A DNA stretch of 64,000 nt from Tatlockia sp. (GCA_013697725.1 JACCWI010000055.1:343759-407758); one strand, 5' to 3'; shown: positions 46,350-56,460, counted from the stretch's first letter. The notes: generated from the sequence alone by a model not told the origin. Translations and numbers: made by a program.

Positions 46350-47138
46350 ATGAAAGTAATTAGTTTTAATGCCAACGGTGTACGTGCAGCAGCTCGTAAT
46401 GGTTTTTATGACTGGCTTAAAGAGCAAAACGCTGATTTCGTATGTATTCAAGAAACTAAAGCGCAAGAGTCCCAATTAAATTGTATTGATAATCCTTTTT
46501 ATCCCATTAACTATACTTGTGGCTATTTTGATGCCCAAAAAAAGGGTTACAGCGGCGTCGCTATTTATGCAAAAACAAAACCACAAACCATAACGACAGG
46601 TCTGGGGTTCGATATCTGTGACACGGAAGGACGGTACATTCAATTTGATTATCCTAAACTCAGTGTGGTGTCTTTATATTTACCTTCTGGCACTAGTGGA
46701 GCAATTCGACAGGCAGTTAAATATGATTTTTTAGATAAATTTGCTGAGCACTTAATGCGTTTAAAAGCTCAGGGACGTGAATTGATTCTTTGTGGTGATT
46801 ATAATATTGCTCATAAAAAAATTGATTTAAAAAACTGGCGAGGCAATCAGAAAAATTCAGGATTTTTGCCTGAGGAAAGAGCCTGGATGGACAAGTTGTT
46901 TGGTCCTATGGGCTTTGTTGATGCTTTTCGAGTAGTTAATCAAGAGGAAGGGTATTATACCTGGTGGTCGTACCGCCATCGCAGCGCTTTTGATAATAAC
47001 GTGGGCTGGCGAATAGATTATCAAGTTATAACGCCTGGTCTAACCAACTGTGTTAAAACAGTGAGCGTTTCAAGAGAAGCACGATGGTCAGATCATGCGC
47101 CTTTAATTATTGAATATGAAGGAGATCTCTGTGCTTAA
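46350..47138 (+). CDS. Exonuclease III / AP endonuclease, ExoA-type
   Basis: 262 residues of the exonuclease-endonuclease-phosphatase family. Catalytic residues visible: FNANGVRAA, QETKAQE, CGDYNIAHKKIDL, the WRIDYQV Asp and the DH of RWSDHAPL. The segment WSYRHRSAFDNNVGWRIDY is of the ExoA subfamily, which repairs abasic sites. It overlaps the next gene, a second member of the same superfamily but of the XthA subfamily. Confidence 0.9.
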   Translation: MKVISFNANGVRAAARNGFYDWLKEQNADFVCIQETKAQESQLNCIDNPFYPINYTCGYFDAQKKGYSGVAIYAKTKPQTITTGLGFDICDTEGRYIQFDYPKLSVVSLYLPSGTSGAIRQAVKYDFLDKFAEHLMRLKAQGRELILCGDYNIAHKKIDLKNWRGNQKNSGFLPEERAWMDKLFGPMGFVDAFRVVNQEEGYYTWWSYRHRSAFDNNVGWRIDYQVITPGLTNCVKTVSVSREARWSDHAPLIIEYEGDLCA

Positions 47139-47910
47139 ATTGGCTAGCTGGAATGTAAATTCTTTAAAAGTTCGACTGGATCACGTTTTAAATTGGCTTG
47201 AATCCTCCGGCGTTTCAATTTTAGCAATTCAGGAGACTAAATTAATCGATGAAAATTTCCCACAAGAAGCTTTCCGGGAATGTGGTTATCATGTCGCTTT
47301 TGCGGGTCAAAAAACCTATAATGGCGTTGCACTAATTAGTCGTTATCCAATTAAAGATCTAGCATTTGATATACCTGACTTAGAAGATCCACAACGGCGA
47401 ATTTTAGCAGCCACTATTGCCGATTTGCGGATAATCAATCTCTATGTACCTAACGGAGCGGCCCTAAGCTCGGATAAATACAATTACAAACTAATGTGGC
47501 TAGATAAAGTAAAAAATTACATCCATTCCCAAATGAATTTATATTCTAAATTGGCTGTAGTAGGGGATTTTAATGTAGCCCCTGAAGACTGTGATGTGCA
47601 TGATCCAATAGAATGGGAAGGCAATGTCTTGGTTAGCCCAGCAGAACGTAAAGCATTTTGTGAGCTCTTGGCTCTGGGTTTAATTGATAGCTTTCGCAAC
47701 TTCTCGCAGGAAGAAAAACTTTTTAGTTGGTGGGATTATCGTGCAGCAGGATTCAGGCGAAATCGTGGCTTAAGGATTGACCATATTTTATTAAACAGCA
47801 ACTTAAATTCTTTATGCCGGCAATCTCAAATTGATAAAACTCCAAGAAAATGGGAACGCCCCTCTGATCATGCACCAGTATGGGTGGAATTAGAGGTCGA
47901 TCTAAGCTGA
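47131..47910 (+). CDS. xthA: Exonuclease III, XthA-type
   Basis: 259 residues. Motifs WNVNSLKVRL, IQETKLIDE, VGDFNVAPEDCDV, GLRIDHILL and SDHAPVW are those of XthA, a 3'-5' exonuclease and AP endonuclease in base excision repair. The GTG at 47131 has GAAGGAG six bases upstream and overlaps the end of the first gene by eight bases, so the two are coupled. A longer start at 47110 is less likely. Confidence 0.9.
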   Translation: MLKLASWNVNSLKVRLDHVLNWLESSGVSILAIQETKLIDENFPQEAFRECGYHVAFAGQKTYNGVALISRYPIKDLAFDIPDLEDPQRRILAATIADLRIINLYVPNGAALSSDKYNYKLMWLDKVKNYIHSQMNLYSKLAVVGDFNVAPEDCDVHDPIEWEGNVLVSPAERKAFCELLALGLIDSFRNFSQEEKLFSWWDYRAAGFRRNRGLRIDHILLNSNLNSLCRQSQIDKTPRKWERPSDHAPVWVELEVDLS

Positions 47911-48030
47911 TATTGGTTTTAAAAATTGATCTATACTTAGATTTCTGCTAATGTTTCGCGTCATTTGTAAATGAGTATGGTGCCTGGCAAAGGATCAGGT
48001 GGCGATACTCCTTAATTAGAGAGTGCTATT

Positions 48031-48240
48031 ATGCAAGATTCAATACATCCAGAATATCAAGACATCGTTGTAACCTGCAGCTGTGGAAATACCTTTGAAA
48101 CAAAATCTACCTTAGCAAAGCCACTAAGTATTGAGGTATGTTCACAATGTCATCCTTTCTATACCGGTAAACAAAAATTAGTTGATACGGGTGGCCGTGT
48201 ACAAAAATTCCGTGACCGTTATAAAGGCCGTGGTGAATAA
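48031..48240 (+). CDS. rpmE: Ribosomal protein bL31, zinc type
   Basis: 69 residues. The zinc-binding Cys pairs TCSCGN and [14 protein letters not shown] mark the C+ form of L31, which also stores zinc and is often exchanged for a C- paralogue under Zur control when zinc is low. A strong terminator follows. Confidence 0.95.
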   Translation: MQDSIHPEYQDIVVTCSCGNTFETKSTLAKPLSIEVCSQCHPFYTGKQKLVDTGGRVQKFRDRYKGRGE

Positions 48241-48291
48241 TTAAGGGATTTATCGTTAGGTTGATTCTAAATCATTGAGAAATGCTTTATG

Positions 48292-48319
48292 GGCGCAATA
48301 AAGATGCGCCTTTTTTTTT
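48292..48319 (+). terminator. Intrinsic terminator of rpmE
   Basis: Arms GGCGCA (48292-48297) and TGCGCC (48305-48310) with a seven-base loop, then nine T. Placed 52 bases after the rpmE stop. Confidence 0.9.
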
Positions 48320-48394
48320 CAAAATCACTATTTTTCTCTAACGTTTTTCTATATTATTTTTTGCCGAGTTGTCTAAAAACAGAGAGTAAGCACT

Positions 48395-49627
48395 TTGGAT
48401 AAAGAGTTATTAAAATCACGCGCGCTTCACTACCATGAGTTTCCAAAACCAGGAAAGCTTGCCATACATGTAACGAAGCCCACTAATTCACAGGATGATT
48501 TATCGCTAGCATACACCCCTGGTGTAGCTGAACCTGTCCTTGCTATCGCTGCAAATCCTGATGATGTCTATCGTTACACAGCAAAAGCTAACTTGGTTGC
48601 TGTAATGACTAATGGTACTGCCGTCTTAGGTTTAGGAAATCTGGGCCCTTTGGCTAGCAAGCCTGTGATGGAAGGTAAAGCAGTATTGTTTAAGCGTTTT
48701 GCCGATATTGATGTGTTTGATATCGAAATCGACGCAGACGATCCTCAAGCCTTTATTTCTACAGCCAAACGAATTTCTCCAACCTTTGGTGGAATTAATT
48801 TGGAAGATATTAAAGCTCCCGAATGCTTTGAAATTGAACAGGCGTTAATCGAACAGTTAAATATTCCTGTATTTCATGATGACCAGCACGGCACTGCTAT
48901 AGTTGTTGCAGCAGGCTTACTAAACGCACTGGATCTTCAAGGCAAGAAACTCTCCGAGGTTAACATTGTCTGTATCGGTGCAGGTGCAGCAGGTATTGCT
49001 TCGATGCGCCTACTGGTTGCTCTGGGTGCTAACAAAGAAAAAATGCTTCTTCTCGATACTAAAGGTGTAATTCATACCGGTCGTGCAGATTTAAATGCTT
49101 ATAAGTTTGCTTTTGCGCGAACAACTGATCGACGTACCCTGGAAGATGCTTTGCTTGATGCTGATGTATTCATTGGCGTCGCTAAACCAAATCTACTCAA
49201 TGCGGATCATCTAAAATTAATGGCTCCAAAGCCTGTTATTTTTGCCCTATCAAATCCTGACCCTGAAATTAAGCCCGAGCTTGCTCGACAAATACGTGAT
49301 GATTTAATTATCGCGACTGGACGTAGTGATTATCCCAATCAGGTGAATAATGTGCTCTGCTTCCCCTATATTTTCAGGGCAGCTTTAGATGTGCGAGCAA
49401 CTTGTATTAACCAGTCCATGCAGATTGCGGCAGTTGAAGCTATTCGTCAATTGGCCAAGGAACCAGTTCCCCAAATCGTAAAAGATAACTATCCAGGGGT
49501 TACCAATTGGGAATTTGGCCCCGATTATTTCATTCCGCTGCCTATAGATCCACGCTTAAAAGAGCGAGTCCCTCTTGCAGTAGCTAAGGCTGCCCGAGCA
49601 AGCGGCGTTAGCCGGGATGGATATTAA
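48395..49627 (+). CDS. maeB: Malic enzyme (short form, no phosphotransacetylase domain)
   Basis: 410 residues. Oxidative decarboxylation of malate to pyruvate with NAD(P). [26 protein letters not shown] (metal and catalytic region), the dinucleotide fold [12 protein letters not shown] and [10 protein letters not shown] are visible. MaeB of E. coli carries a further 330-residue phosphotransacetylase-like domain; that is absent here, as in many short bacterial malic enzymes. The start is a TTG preceded by AGAGAG. Cofactor preference cannot be read. Confidence 0.9.
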   Translation: MDKELLKSRALHYHEFPKPGKLAIHVTKPTNSQDDLSLAYTPGVAEPVLAIAANPDDVYRYTAKANLVAVMTNGTAVLGLGNLGPLASKPVMEGKAVLFKRFADIDVFDIEIDADDPQAFISTAKRISPTFGGINLEDIKAPECFEIEQALIEQLNIPVFHDDQHGTAIVVAAGLLNALDLQGKKLSEVNIVCIGAGAAGIASMRLLVALGANKEKMLLLDTKGVIHTGRADLNAYKFAFARTTDRRTLEDALLDADVFIGVAKPNLLNADHLKLMAPKPVIFALSNPDPEIKPELARQIRDDLIIATGRSDYPNQVNNVLCFPYIFRAALDVRATCINQSMQIAAVEAIRQLAKEPVPQIVKDNYPGVTNWEFGPDYFIPLPIDPRLKERVPLAVAKAARASGVSRDGY

Positions 49628-49677
49628 AGAGTTGCGACAGATTTTGTCCCTTACAAATTGAGTGAAGGAGTTTTTTT

Positions 49678-50976
49678 TTGCAAACTACTAGTACAAAAAA
49701 ATACCTGCTAATGGCCTGGTCAATCTGTGCCCTGGGAGCAATGTATTATAGCTATGAGTATTTTCTTAGAATTTCTCCGAGCGTCATGGAATATGCTTTA
49801 AGAGATCACTTTAATTTGTCAGCAACTGGTTTTGGTTTTCTCTCGGCTTTTTATTATTATGCTTACGTTCCTTTGCAAATTCCTGTTGGGGTACTTCTTG
49901 ATCGCTATGGCCCAAGGCTGTTAATTACCCTGGCTTGTCTTATTTGTGTTATAGGCACCTTTATTTTTGCGGGCACTCAAACATTCTGGATTGCTGCTAT
50001 GGGACGTTTTCTTGTAGGTTTTGGTTCTGCGTTTGCCTTTGTTGGCGTGTTAAAACTCGCAACCATCTGGCTACCTGAAGATAAGTTAGCGATGGTATCA
50101 GGTTTAGCCGCTGCATTAGGAACGGTAGGGGCAATGATTGGCGATAATTTACTGGGTACCTTGGTCATCAAGATAGGCTGGCGTGAAACGGTTAATTTAA
50201 CTGCCTTTTTTGGTATAGGTTTAAGTATCCTTCTATGGTTTGGAATACGAGATAAGCGAAGTCATCAACGACGTAGCGGTACCGTAGCCAATTTTACAAA
50301 ATCAATGATTGATTTGGGTATCATTGTACGCAACAAACAAATCTGGATAAATGGCATGTTTGGTTGTTTAGTATACTTACCCACTACTGTATTTGCTGAA
50401 TTATGGGGCATACCTTATCTAAAACATGCTCATGGATTATCGCAGCATGCAGCTGATTTTTCTAATTCCCTACTTTTTCTTGGATTTACGATAGGCGCCC
50501 CTTTGATGGGCTATATCTCTGATAAAATGAAGCGTCGAAAGTTACCTATGTTTTTAGGTGCCAGCGGCGCTGCAATTATAATGATGATGCTTTTATATTT
50601 ACCAGGTTTGACTGTAGGGGGGATTGACGCATTGATGTTCTCCTTAGGAATTTTATACAGTTCACAATGTATTGTTTTTGCTGTTGGCCGTGAACTTAGC
50701 CCTAATGAAGCAGCAGGAACAGCAATGGCAACAACAAATATGATTGTCATGCTAGGCGCAATGTTTCTGCAACCCATGGTAGGAAAACTGCTGGATATGA
50801 GTTTGGCATCTCATGTTAACAATGCTTCATTGCAGTCTGTGCCTATGGATAAATTACAACAATTATATACCGCAGCCGATTATCAATTTGCTTTATCAAT
50901 TATTCCTTTGGGCATTATAATTGCCGCAATTTTAACCTTCTTTTTGAAAGAAACCTACGCTAATGCAGATAACTAG
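49678..50976 (+). CDS. MFS transporter, first of a second tandem pair
   Basis: 432 residues, 12 helices, loop motif VLLDRYGPRLLI. The N-terminus MYYSYEYFLRISPSVM resembles that of the other three MFS proteins in this window (YEFF/YEFI/YEFV). The TTG start has GAAGGAG seven bases upstream. Its end overlaps the next MFS gene by 14 bases, a sign of coupled translation. It may form one functional unit with that protein; the substrate is unknown. Confidence 0.85.
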   Translation: MQTTSTKKYLLMAWSICALGAMYYSYEYFLRISPSVMEYALRDHFNLSATGFGFLSAFYYYAYVPLQIPVGVLLDRYGPRLLITLACLICVIGTFIFAGTQTFWIAAMGRFLVGFGSAFAFVGVLKLATIWLPEDKLAMVSGLAAALGTVGAMIGDNLLGTLVIKIGWRETVNLTAFFGIGLSILLWFGIRDKRSHQRRSGTVANFTKSMIDLGIIVRNKQIWINGMFGCLVYLPTTVFAELWGIPYLKHAHGLSQHAADFSNSLLFLGFTIGAPLMGYISDKMKRRKLPMFLGASGAAIIMMMLLYLPGLTVGGIDALMFSLGILYSSQCIVFAVGRELSPNEAAGTAMATTNMIVMLGAMFLQPMVGKLLDMSLASHVNNASLQSVPMDKLQQLYTAADYQFALSIIPLGIIIAAILTFFLKETYANADN

Positions 50977-52234
50977 CTCTACCATTAGTCGAAATCAATT
51001 TTTACTTGGCAGCTTAATTTGTACAGTAGGCGCTTTTTTTTACTGCTATGAATTCGTCTTAAGAATTATTCCTGGCGCCTTACAAAGTGAGTTGAGTGCT
51101 GCCTTTGGCCATATATCCGCCACCACTTTTGGTCAATTATCAGCTCTCTATTATTTCGCATACTCGCCGATGCAGCTACCCGTTGGGATGTTAATGGATC
51201 GCTATGGCCCGCGACGTCTGTTAACTTTTGCCTGCCTTTGTTGTACGCTGGGTTCTTGGATGTTTAGTGATATAACTTCAATCTTGATTGCAGGCCTTGG
51301 TCGTTTTCTAGTGGGTTTTGGGTCATCTTTTGCTTTCGTTGGTGTTTTGTCGCTTACTATTCACTGGCTACCACGTCGCTTCTTTTCCCTTGTTGTAGGT
51401 CTAATAACAACTTTGGGTATGCTAGGCTTGGTCTATGGTGAGGTAAAAATCACTAATATTGCCGTAACAGTAGGCTGGCATCATGTCCTTTCAATAATGG
51501 TAACTTTAGGAGCAATGCTTAGCGTTCTTATTTTTTTAATCGTGCGAGATGGACCTAAAGGATTTAAACCTCATAGCCATCCATTACCTGAATTTTTTAC
51601 CAATGTTTGGCAGGTTTTATCATCACCACAAGTTTGGCTAATTGGATTTGTCGGAGCCTGTTTGTACACCTCATTATCTGTCTTTGGCGAATTATGGGGT
51701 AAAAGTTATTTAGAGCAAGCTCATCACTTAAGCAAAATTGAAGCGGCCAAAACTGTTTCTGCTATGTTTTTAGGATGGGCAGTGGGGGCACCCATCGCGG
51801 GATTTTATTCTGATACCAGTGGCCGTCGCGTTCTGCCCTTGGTGGTAGGTTCTATCATGGCCTTAATTTGTATTAGCATGGTTTTATACTGCCAACATTT
51901 GTCATATCTCTGGCTCAATATTTTGTTATTTTTTTACGGCGTCTTTAGTGCGACTGAAATTATTGTCTTTATTATGGCTAAAGAAAATAGTGGAGCAAAA
52001 TTATCAGGGACTGTTTTTGCAGCAGTGAACATGATAGTTACCCTAGGCGGTGTAATATTTCAGCCTCTTGTAGGTAAATTATTAGACATGGTCGGTGATA
52101 GTGGCATTATTGCCGGCGAGCATATTTATACAGTAGTTGATTATCAGATTGCTCTTTCCGTTTTACCTATCTCATTATTACTGGTAACAGTTCTTGCTTT
52201 TTTTATGAAAGACATGCGAACTATTGCGCAGTGA
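50963..52234 (+). CDS. MFS transporter, second of a second tandem pair
   Basis: 423 residues, 12 helices, loop motif MLMDRYGPRRLL. Opening FFYCYEFVLRIIPGALQ and ending FFMKDMRTI parallel the upstream gene (FYYYAYVPLQIPVGV against LYYFAYSPMQLPVGM), so the pair is a tandem duplicate. It begins inside the upstream gene. No regulator or enzyme that would hint at a substrate is next to it apart from the malic enzyme ahead of the pair. Confidence 0.85.
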   Translation: MQITSSTISRNQFLLGSLICTVGAFFYCYEFVLRIIPGALQSELSAAFGHISATTFGQLSALYYFAYSPMQLPVGMLMDRYGPRRLLTFACLCCTLGSWMFSDITSILIAGLGRFLVGFGSSFAFVGVLSLTIHWLPRRFFSLVVGLITTLGMLGLVYGEVKITNIAVTVGWHHVLSIMVTLGAMLSVLIFLIVRDGPKGFKPHSHPLPEFFTNVWQVLSSPQVWLIGFVGACLYTSLSVFGELWGKSYLEQAHHLSKIEAAKTVSAMFLGWAVGAPIAGFYSDTSGRRVLPLVVGSIMALICISMVLYCQHLSYLWLNILLFFYGVFSATEIIVFIMAKENSGAKLSGTVFAAVNMIVTLGGVIFQPLVGKLLDMVGDSGIIAGEHIYTVVDYQIALSVLPISLLLVTVLAFFMKDMRTIAQ

Positions 52235-52282
52235 TTAAAAAGCAAATCTTAAGACTAAATAGCTTACCTTAAAACCTTCAAC

Positions 52283-53092
52283 TTATTTAAAAATAGCAAC
52301 CAATTCCTGCGCTGGAGCACGTTTAGCTGCATTGCAACTAATGTAACGTTTAACAGGAAAAGAGAGAATTTCACTATGGCGATAATAATGTCGTGTAAAT
52401 TCCGTATCATGGTTGGATATCACAACAGGAATTCCTCTTAAAGAACTCTGCTCCGCTAAAAAAGCGAGATCAATTTGATCTTTCTCTTGAAATTTTTTAT
52501 TAGTATAAGAAACAAAATTTGAACTAGCTGACAAAGGTACATAAGGCGGATCGCAATAAATAAGATCACCAGGTTGAGCTTGGGCAAAGGTAGTGCGGAA
52601 ATCGTTCTGAGTAAAAATAGCAACCTTGGTTTTTTGGTGGAAATAGTCCATTTCTTTTTGTGGAAAATAGGGTTTGGTATAGAGTCCAAAAGGTACATTG
52701 TAAAGCCCCTTTTGATTGTAACGACATAAGCCGTTATAACCATGCCTATTTAAATAGAGAAAGAGTGCAGCTCTTTTTTTTTGATTTCTACATTTATTAA
52801 ATTGTTCACGAAATTCGTAATATTTTTCTGCGCAATTATTTTTCATGGTGAAATATAAAGCACAATAATCAATAAAATCTTGCCCTTCATTTTGTATTAG
52901 TTTAAATAGGCTTATTAAATCTTTATTTTCATCACAAAGAAGATAACTTTGAAAATTAGAATTAACAAATATAGCGCCAGAACCCGTAAAGGGTTCTATA
53001 AGCCTATTTGCTTGAGGAAATGAACTTAAAATAGTTTGCATGCAATGATATTTATTACCTGCCCATTTTAAAAATGGTCTTATCTTAGTCAT
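52283..53092 (-). CDS. dam: DNA adenine methyltransferase (Dam, GATC)
   Basis: 269 residues. SAM-binding motif FLKWAGNKY at the N-terminus and EPFTGSGAIF near residue 33, catalytic DPPY in IYCDPPYVPLSASSNF near residue 181, and LYLNRHGYNGLCRYN, all closely similar to E. coli Dam. It methylates adenine in GATC and would serve mismatch repair and replication timing. It stands alone on the minus strand, convergent with the MFS pair. Confidence 0.93.
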   Translation of the reverse strand: MTKIRPFLKWAGNKYHCMQTILSSFPQANRLIEPFTGSGAIFVNSNFQSYLLCDENKDLISLFKLIQNEGQDFIDYCALYFTMKNNCAEKYYEFREQFNKCRNQKKRAALFLYLNRHGYNGLCRYNQKGLYNVPFGLYTKPYFPQKEMDYFHQKTKVAIFTQNDFRTTFAQAQPGDLIYCDPPYVPLSASSNFVSYTNKKFQEKDQIDLAFLAEQSSLRGIPVVISNHDTEFTRHYYRHSEILSFPVKRYISCNAAKRAPAQELVAIFK

Positions 53093-53210
53093 AAATTCTA
53101 CCGTTCAAGAAATTCCATGAAATATTGCTTATCAAAAAGGAAGTAATCTGAATCTATTTATACTTCATTAAACGCTTCGCCAATAGAATTACTATAAGCC
53201 AAAAAACTAA

Positions 53211-54407
53211 TCAGATAGAAATACCTAGTAAACCCAGAGCGACAATACCCATAAAACCAAGGAATAGATTGCCACCGGGAATAAGCCAAAGGTCTTCAGT
53301 TAAATCAGTCTTGCGCGCACGCCATGCCATTAAAGCAGGCAATAATAACAATAAAATCACACAACAAAAGCCTGCATAATTTAGCGCTTTTAAATAAATA
53401 CCCGGATTAATAAGCACTAAAGCTAAGGGCGGTAAAAAAGTAAGCACTAGAGTTAATTTACCTTGAATCCCTGTTTTTTTGAAGGTTAGGCCATCGGCCA
53501 GAAAATCAAATAATCCAATAGAAACACCAAGAAAAGCGGTAATCATACATATTGAAGAAAAAAAGCTAAAAAACCCGGTTATCCATTCGCTTTTTATCGC
53601 GAGTGATAGAGCATGAATCAAGCCACTAATGGCATGATTATTAGACGCTAGACCTATTAAACCATCGCTACCTTCTCGTTGAACAACACCCATTATTATA
53701 GCGTCCCAAAGGATGTAGCAACTCAGTGGAACCAGTGAACCAAAAAGGATTACTTTTCTTAAGCTAGGTATATCATCATGAAAATATTCACGTAAACTTG
53801 GTACAATTGATGCGAAGCCAAAGGAGGTAATTAATACCATGAGACTGCCGGTAATGGCTTTTGTTGAACCAGCGCTTAGCGTTTTAGTATCAACATGAGG
53901 GCTGATTAAAAGAATTAGAAGAACATAGACGCCTAGCTTACCAAACATCAAACCGCGATTTACGTAGTCAACTGAGCGGATGCCGCCATAAACTATCAGG
54001 CCAAAGAGCAGCGTAAAGCTAACTGAGGTGAACCAACTTGGCAAATTCCAATGTGCATTTTTAAGCAAGACATTTAAAACATCGGAGCCACCTGAAATGT
54101 AGCCCGCTAGTAAAGTATAAAAAAGTAAGAGATAAGTTACCCACGCGACTATTTGACCTGGCAGGCCTAAGGTGGATTTAGCCATAGAAACCATAGAGCT
54201 TCCTGGTGGAAGCCGCAGATTTACCTCCAGGATCAATAAAGCCCCCACCGTCATCACTAACCAGCAGAAAACCAGGTAAATTATTGAATTGGCAAATCCT
54301 AGTTCTGCAGTTGATAAGGGCAAAGCAAGCATGCCGCCGCCAATTGACGTACCGACAATTAATAAAAGCCCGCCAATAAATTTTGAATTAAACACTTTTT
54401 GATCCAA
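53211..54407 (-). CDS. Aromatic amino acid permease, TyrP type (downstream copy)
   Basis: 398 residues, 11 or so membrane helices, hydroxy/aromatic amino acid permease family. The N-terminus GGLLLIVGTSIGGGMLALPL is the substrate-binding unwound helix 1 typical of the family. It is a close paralogue of the gene upstream of it (VTSFGFASIVPSLREYFHDD against VTSFGFAIIVPNLRDYFNDD). Proton-coupled uptake of tyrosine or tryptophan is the family role; amino acids are the main carbon source of Legionella. Confidence 0.88.
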   Translation of the reverse strand: MDQKVFNSKFIGGLLLIVGTSIGGGMLALPLSTAELGFANSIIYLVFCWLVMTVGALLILEVNLRLPPGSSMVSMAKSTLGLPGQIVAWVTYLLLFYTLLAGYISGGSDVLNVLLKNAHWNLPSWFTSVSFTLLFGLIVYGGIRSVDYVNRGLMFGKLGVYVLLILLISPHVDTKTLSAGSTKAITGSLMVLITSFGFASIVPSLREYFHDDIPSLRKVILFGSLVPLSCYILWDAIIMGVVQREGSDGLIGLASNNHAISGLIHALSLAIKSEWITGFFSFFSSICMITAFLGVSIGLFDFLADGLTFKKTGIQGKLTLVLTFLPPLALVLINPGIYLKALNYAGFCCVILLLLLPALMAWRARKTDLTEDLWLIPGGNLFLGFMGIVALGLLGISI

Positions 54408-54460
54408 ATGATAAAAATTAATACATTATGTTAATTAAATTGCTATGTTATGTCAATTCA

Positions 54461-55657
54461 TTAGTTTTGGGAAACTAACTCCCAAATTGAGTTACCCAAT
54501 AAGAGAATAGAAAAGCCTATCACTAAAGCCTGAGAAAATTTACCACCAGGAACAATATAAGCAGATGAAAACTTCTTACGACCGTATACCGTCATCAGAG
54601 CGGGTAAAAGCAACAGTAAGATGACGCAAAAAATTCCAGCATAACTAAATGCATGAATATAAGCGCCAGGATAATAAATGACTACTAGAAGTGGCGGTAA
54701 AAATGTTAGCAAAAACAATAACAAACCGTGTCTACCTTTTTGTTCAATTTTCATACCATCCGCCAGAAAGCTAATTAAACACAATGAAACTCCCAAAAAA
54801 GCAGTGAGCATACAAATTGAATTAAAGAAGTTGAATAAGGAACTAATGAAGTTTGATTGAACGGTTTTTGTAAGTGAATCAGCTAAGGCTGAGGTTGTAT
54901 GTTCGCTATGCATCAGTGCGGCGAGACCTTGATTACCCTCAGCAGGTAGGCTGCCTATAATGACCGCATCCCATGCAAGATAGAAAAATAAGGGAATTAG
55001 TGAACCAATCAAGACCACTTTTTTTAGCGCTTTAATATCATCGTTAAAATAATCACGTAAATTGGGGACTATAATGGCAAATCCAAAAGAAGTGACTAAA
55101 ATCATCACGGTTCCAGTGATATAACGATAATCTCCTCCTTCCAGATAGTGAAGTTGCACGTGGGGTGTTATCAACAATACTAAAATTAAATAAATACCTA
55201 ATTTGCCAAATAGCAAAACTCGATTTAACAGATCCACTTTGTGGATGCCACCATAAACCACCAGGCCGAAAAGAATTGTAAATAGCGTACTGGCTTGCCA
55301 TTGACTGATTGAAACACCAATGCCTGCGAACATAGAGCCAAAAATATCAGCTCCGCCAGAAATGTAGGAAGACAGTAGGGTATATAACAAACAAATATAA
55401 CTTAGCCAGGCGACAAGTAATCCAGGAGCTCCAAGGGTGGCAGCAGCCATTGAGACCATATGCTTGCCACGGGGTAGATAGAGGTTAGCTTCAAGAATAA
55501 AAAGAGCGCCTAGTGTCATGACCCCCCAACAAAGCAATAAAAATACTGAGGACTGCCAAAAGCCAGTTGCCGCATTGGCGACTGGTAAAGCTAGCATTCC
55601 ACCACCAATGGATGTTCCTACAATTAGCAGCAGACCGCCAATAAATCTGGATTTCAT
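54461..55657 (-). CDS. Aromatic amino acid permease, TyrP type (upstream copy)
   Basis: 398 residues, the same length and helix plan as its neighbour. Opening GGLLLIVGTSIGGGMLALPV; similar end with a LLLLLPALM helix. The two lie 53 bases apart in the same direction and came from a tandem duplication; differences are spread along the whole length, so both seem to be under selection. Substrate division between the copies is unknown. Confidence 0.88.
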   Translation of the reverse strand: MKSRFIGGLLLIVGTSIGGGMLALPVANAATGFWQSSVFLLLCWGVMTLGALFILEANLYLPRGKHMVSMAAATLGAPGLLVAWLSYICLLYTLLSSYISGGADIFGSMFAGIGVSISQWQASTLFTILFGLVVYGGIHKVDLLNRVLLFGKLGIYLILVLLITPHVQLHYLEGGDYRYITGTVMILVTSFGFAIIVPNLRDYFNDDIKALKKVVLIGSLIPLFFYLAWDAVIIGSLPAEGNQGLAALMHSEHTTSALADSLTKTVQSNFISSLFNFFNSICMLTAFLGVSLCLISFLADGMKIEQKGRHGLLLFLLTFLPPLLVVIYYPGAYIHAFSYAGIFCVILLLLLPALMTVYGRKKFSSAYIVPGGKFSQALVIGFSILLLGNSIWELVSQN

Positions 55658-55764
55658 TCAACACCTGGTCTTTATCAAAAAATTCAGCATCCTAGCATGG
55701 ATAGCGCCCTGAATATAAGTCTAAAAACCAACAAGCTTAATACAAATGCCACTCGTTTATGAAC

Positions 55765-56460
55765 CTATTTCATAGGTGCCAGATAAGGCACAGTGGGTGC
55801 GAGATGGGTACAATTTTTGATGAGTTGGATTTCTAAACGGCGATTATAGGCGCTTCCATGAATGAGTTTATTGTTGCCCACCGGATGTTTGTCACCATAA
55901 CCTTCAGCAACTAAGCGCCGGGCTGGAATATCATTGGCCCATAAATAGGCGACCATTCTTTCGGCACGTGCTTGAGACATCATTTTTTTACTAAAACGAG
56001 AACCCACATTATCGGTAAAACCGGCCACGTAAATGGGGCAACAGTTGGGGAAGGTTTTAATTAGTTTGATAAGATCTGATAAACCAGGAAAACAAAGTTC
56101 ATTAAAACGAGCACTTTCAAAAATAAAATATTTATCGGTAGGAACAACAAAAGTTACAGTGTCGCCATATTCAATGTATTGAATATCCAGTTTTTTTATT
56201 TCTTTTATGAGTGCGGGCTTTGAATCTTTATACAGACCAACAGAAGCACCGACTAAACCACCAACTGCGGCTCCTGCAAGAATTGGCGCACCGCCAGCTG
56301 CGATAGTAGCAGCTGTCCCAACAGCTACACCAGGAACGCTTGTTTCATAAGCGCGATGATAGGGTTTGAAGTTATTATAAGGGGGATGAAAACAGCTGCT
56401 CATTGTAGTTGATAACAAACTTACCAAGGCTAAATGCACAAGGGAGTTTTTCTGTGGCAT
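55765..56460 (-). CDS. OmpA-like peptidoglycan-binding lipoprotein
   Basis: 231 residues. A signal peptide ends in a lipobox-like LLSTTMSSC, the Cys near residue 23 being the likely lipidation site. A Gly/Ala-rich segment (GGAPILAGAAVGGLVGASVG) resembles glycine-zipper proteins. The C-terminal OmpA domain (about 105-220) has VAGFTDNVGSRFSKKMMSQA and NRRLEIQLI, the peptidoglycan-binding motifs. It resembles the Dot/Icm protein IcmN/DotK in plan, but the neighbours are not icm genes, so I do not assign it. I chose the ATG at 56460 with AGGAG five bases upstream; 56520 lacks an SD. Confidence 0.82.
   Translation of the reverse strand: MPQKNSLVHLALVSLLSTTMSSCFHPPYNNFKPYHRAYETSVPGVAVGTAATIAAGGAPILAGAAVGGLVGASVGLYKDSKPALIKEIKKLDIQYIEYGDTVTFVVPTDKYFIFESARFNELCFPGLSDLIKLIKTFPNCCPIYVAGFTDNVGSRFSKKMMSQARAERMVAYLWANDIPARRLVAEGYGDKHPVGNNKLIHGSAYNRRLEIQLIKNCTHLAPTVPYLAPMK

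Noticed and set aside
47913..47937. TTGGTT / TATACT as an rpmE promoter
   Set aside because: The spacer is only 13 bases, too short for sigma-70.
55765..56460. IcmN/DotK of the Dot/Icm secretion system
   Set aside because: Similar plan only; no icm genes are next to it, and the OmpA domain alone is not diagnostic.
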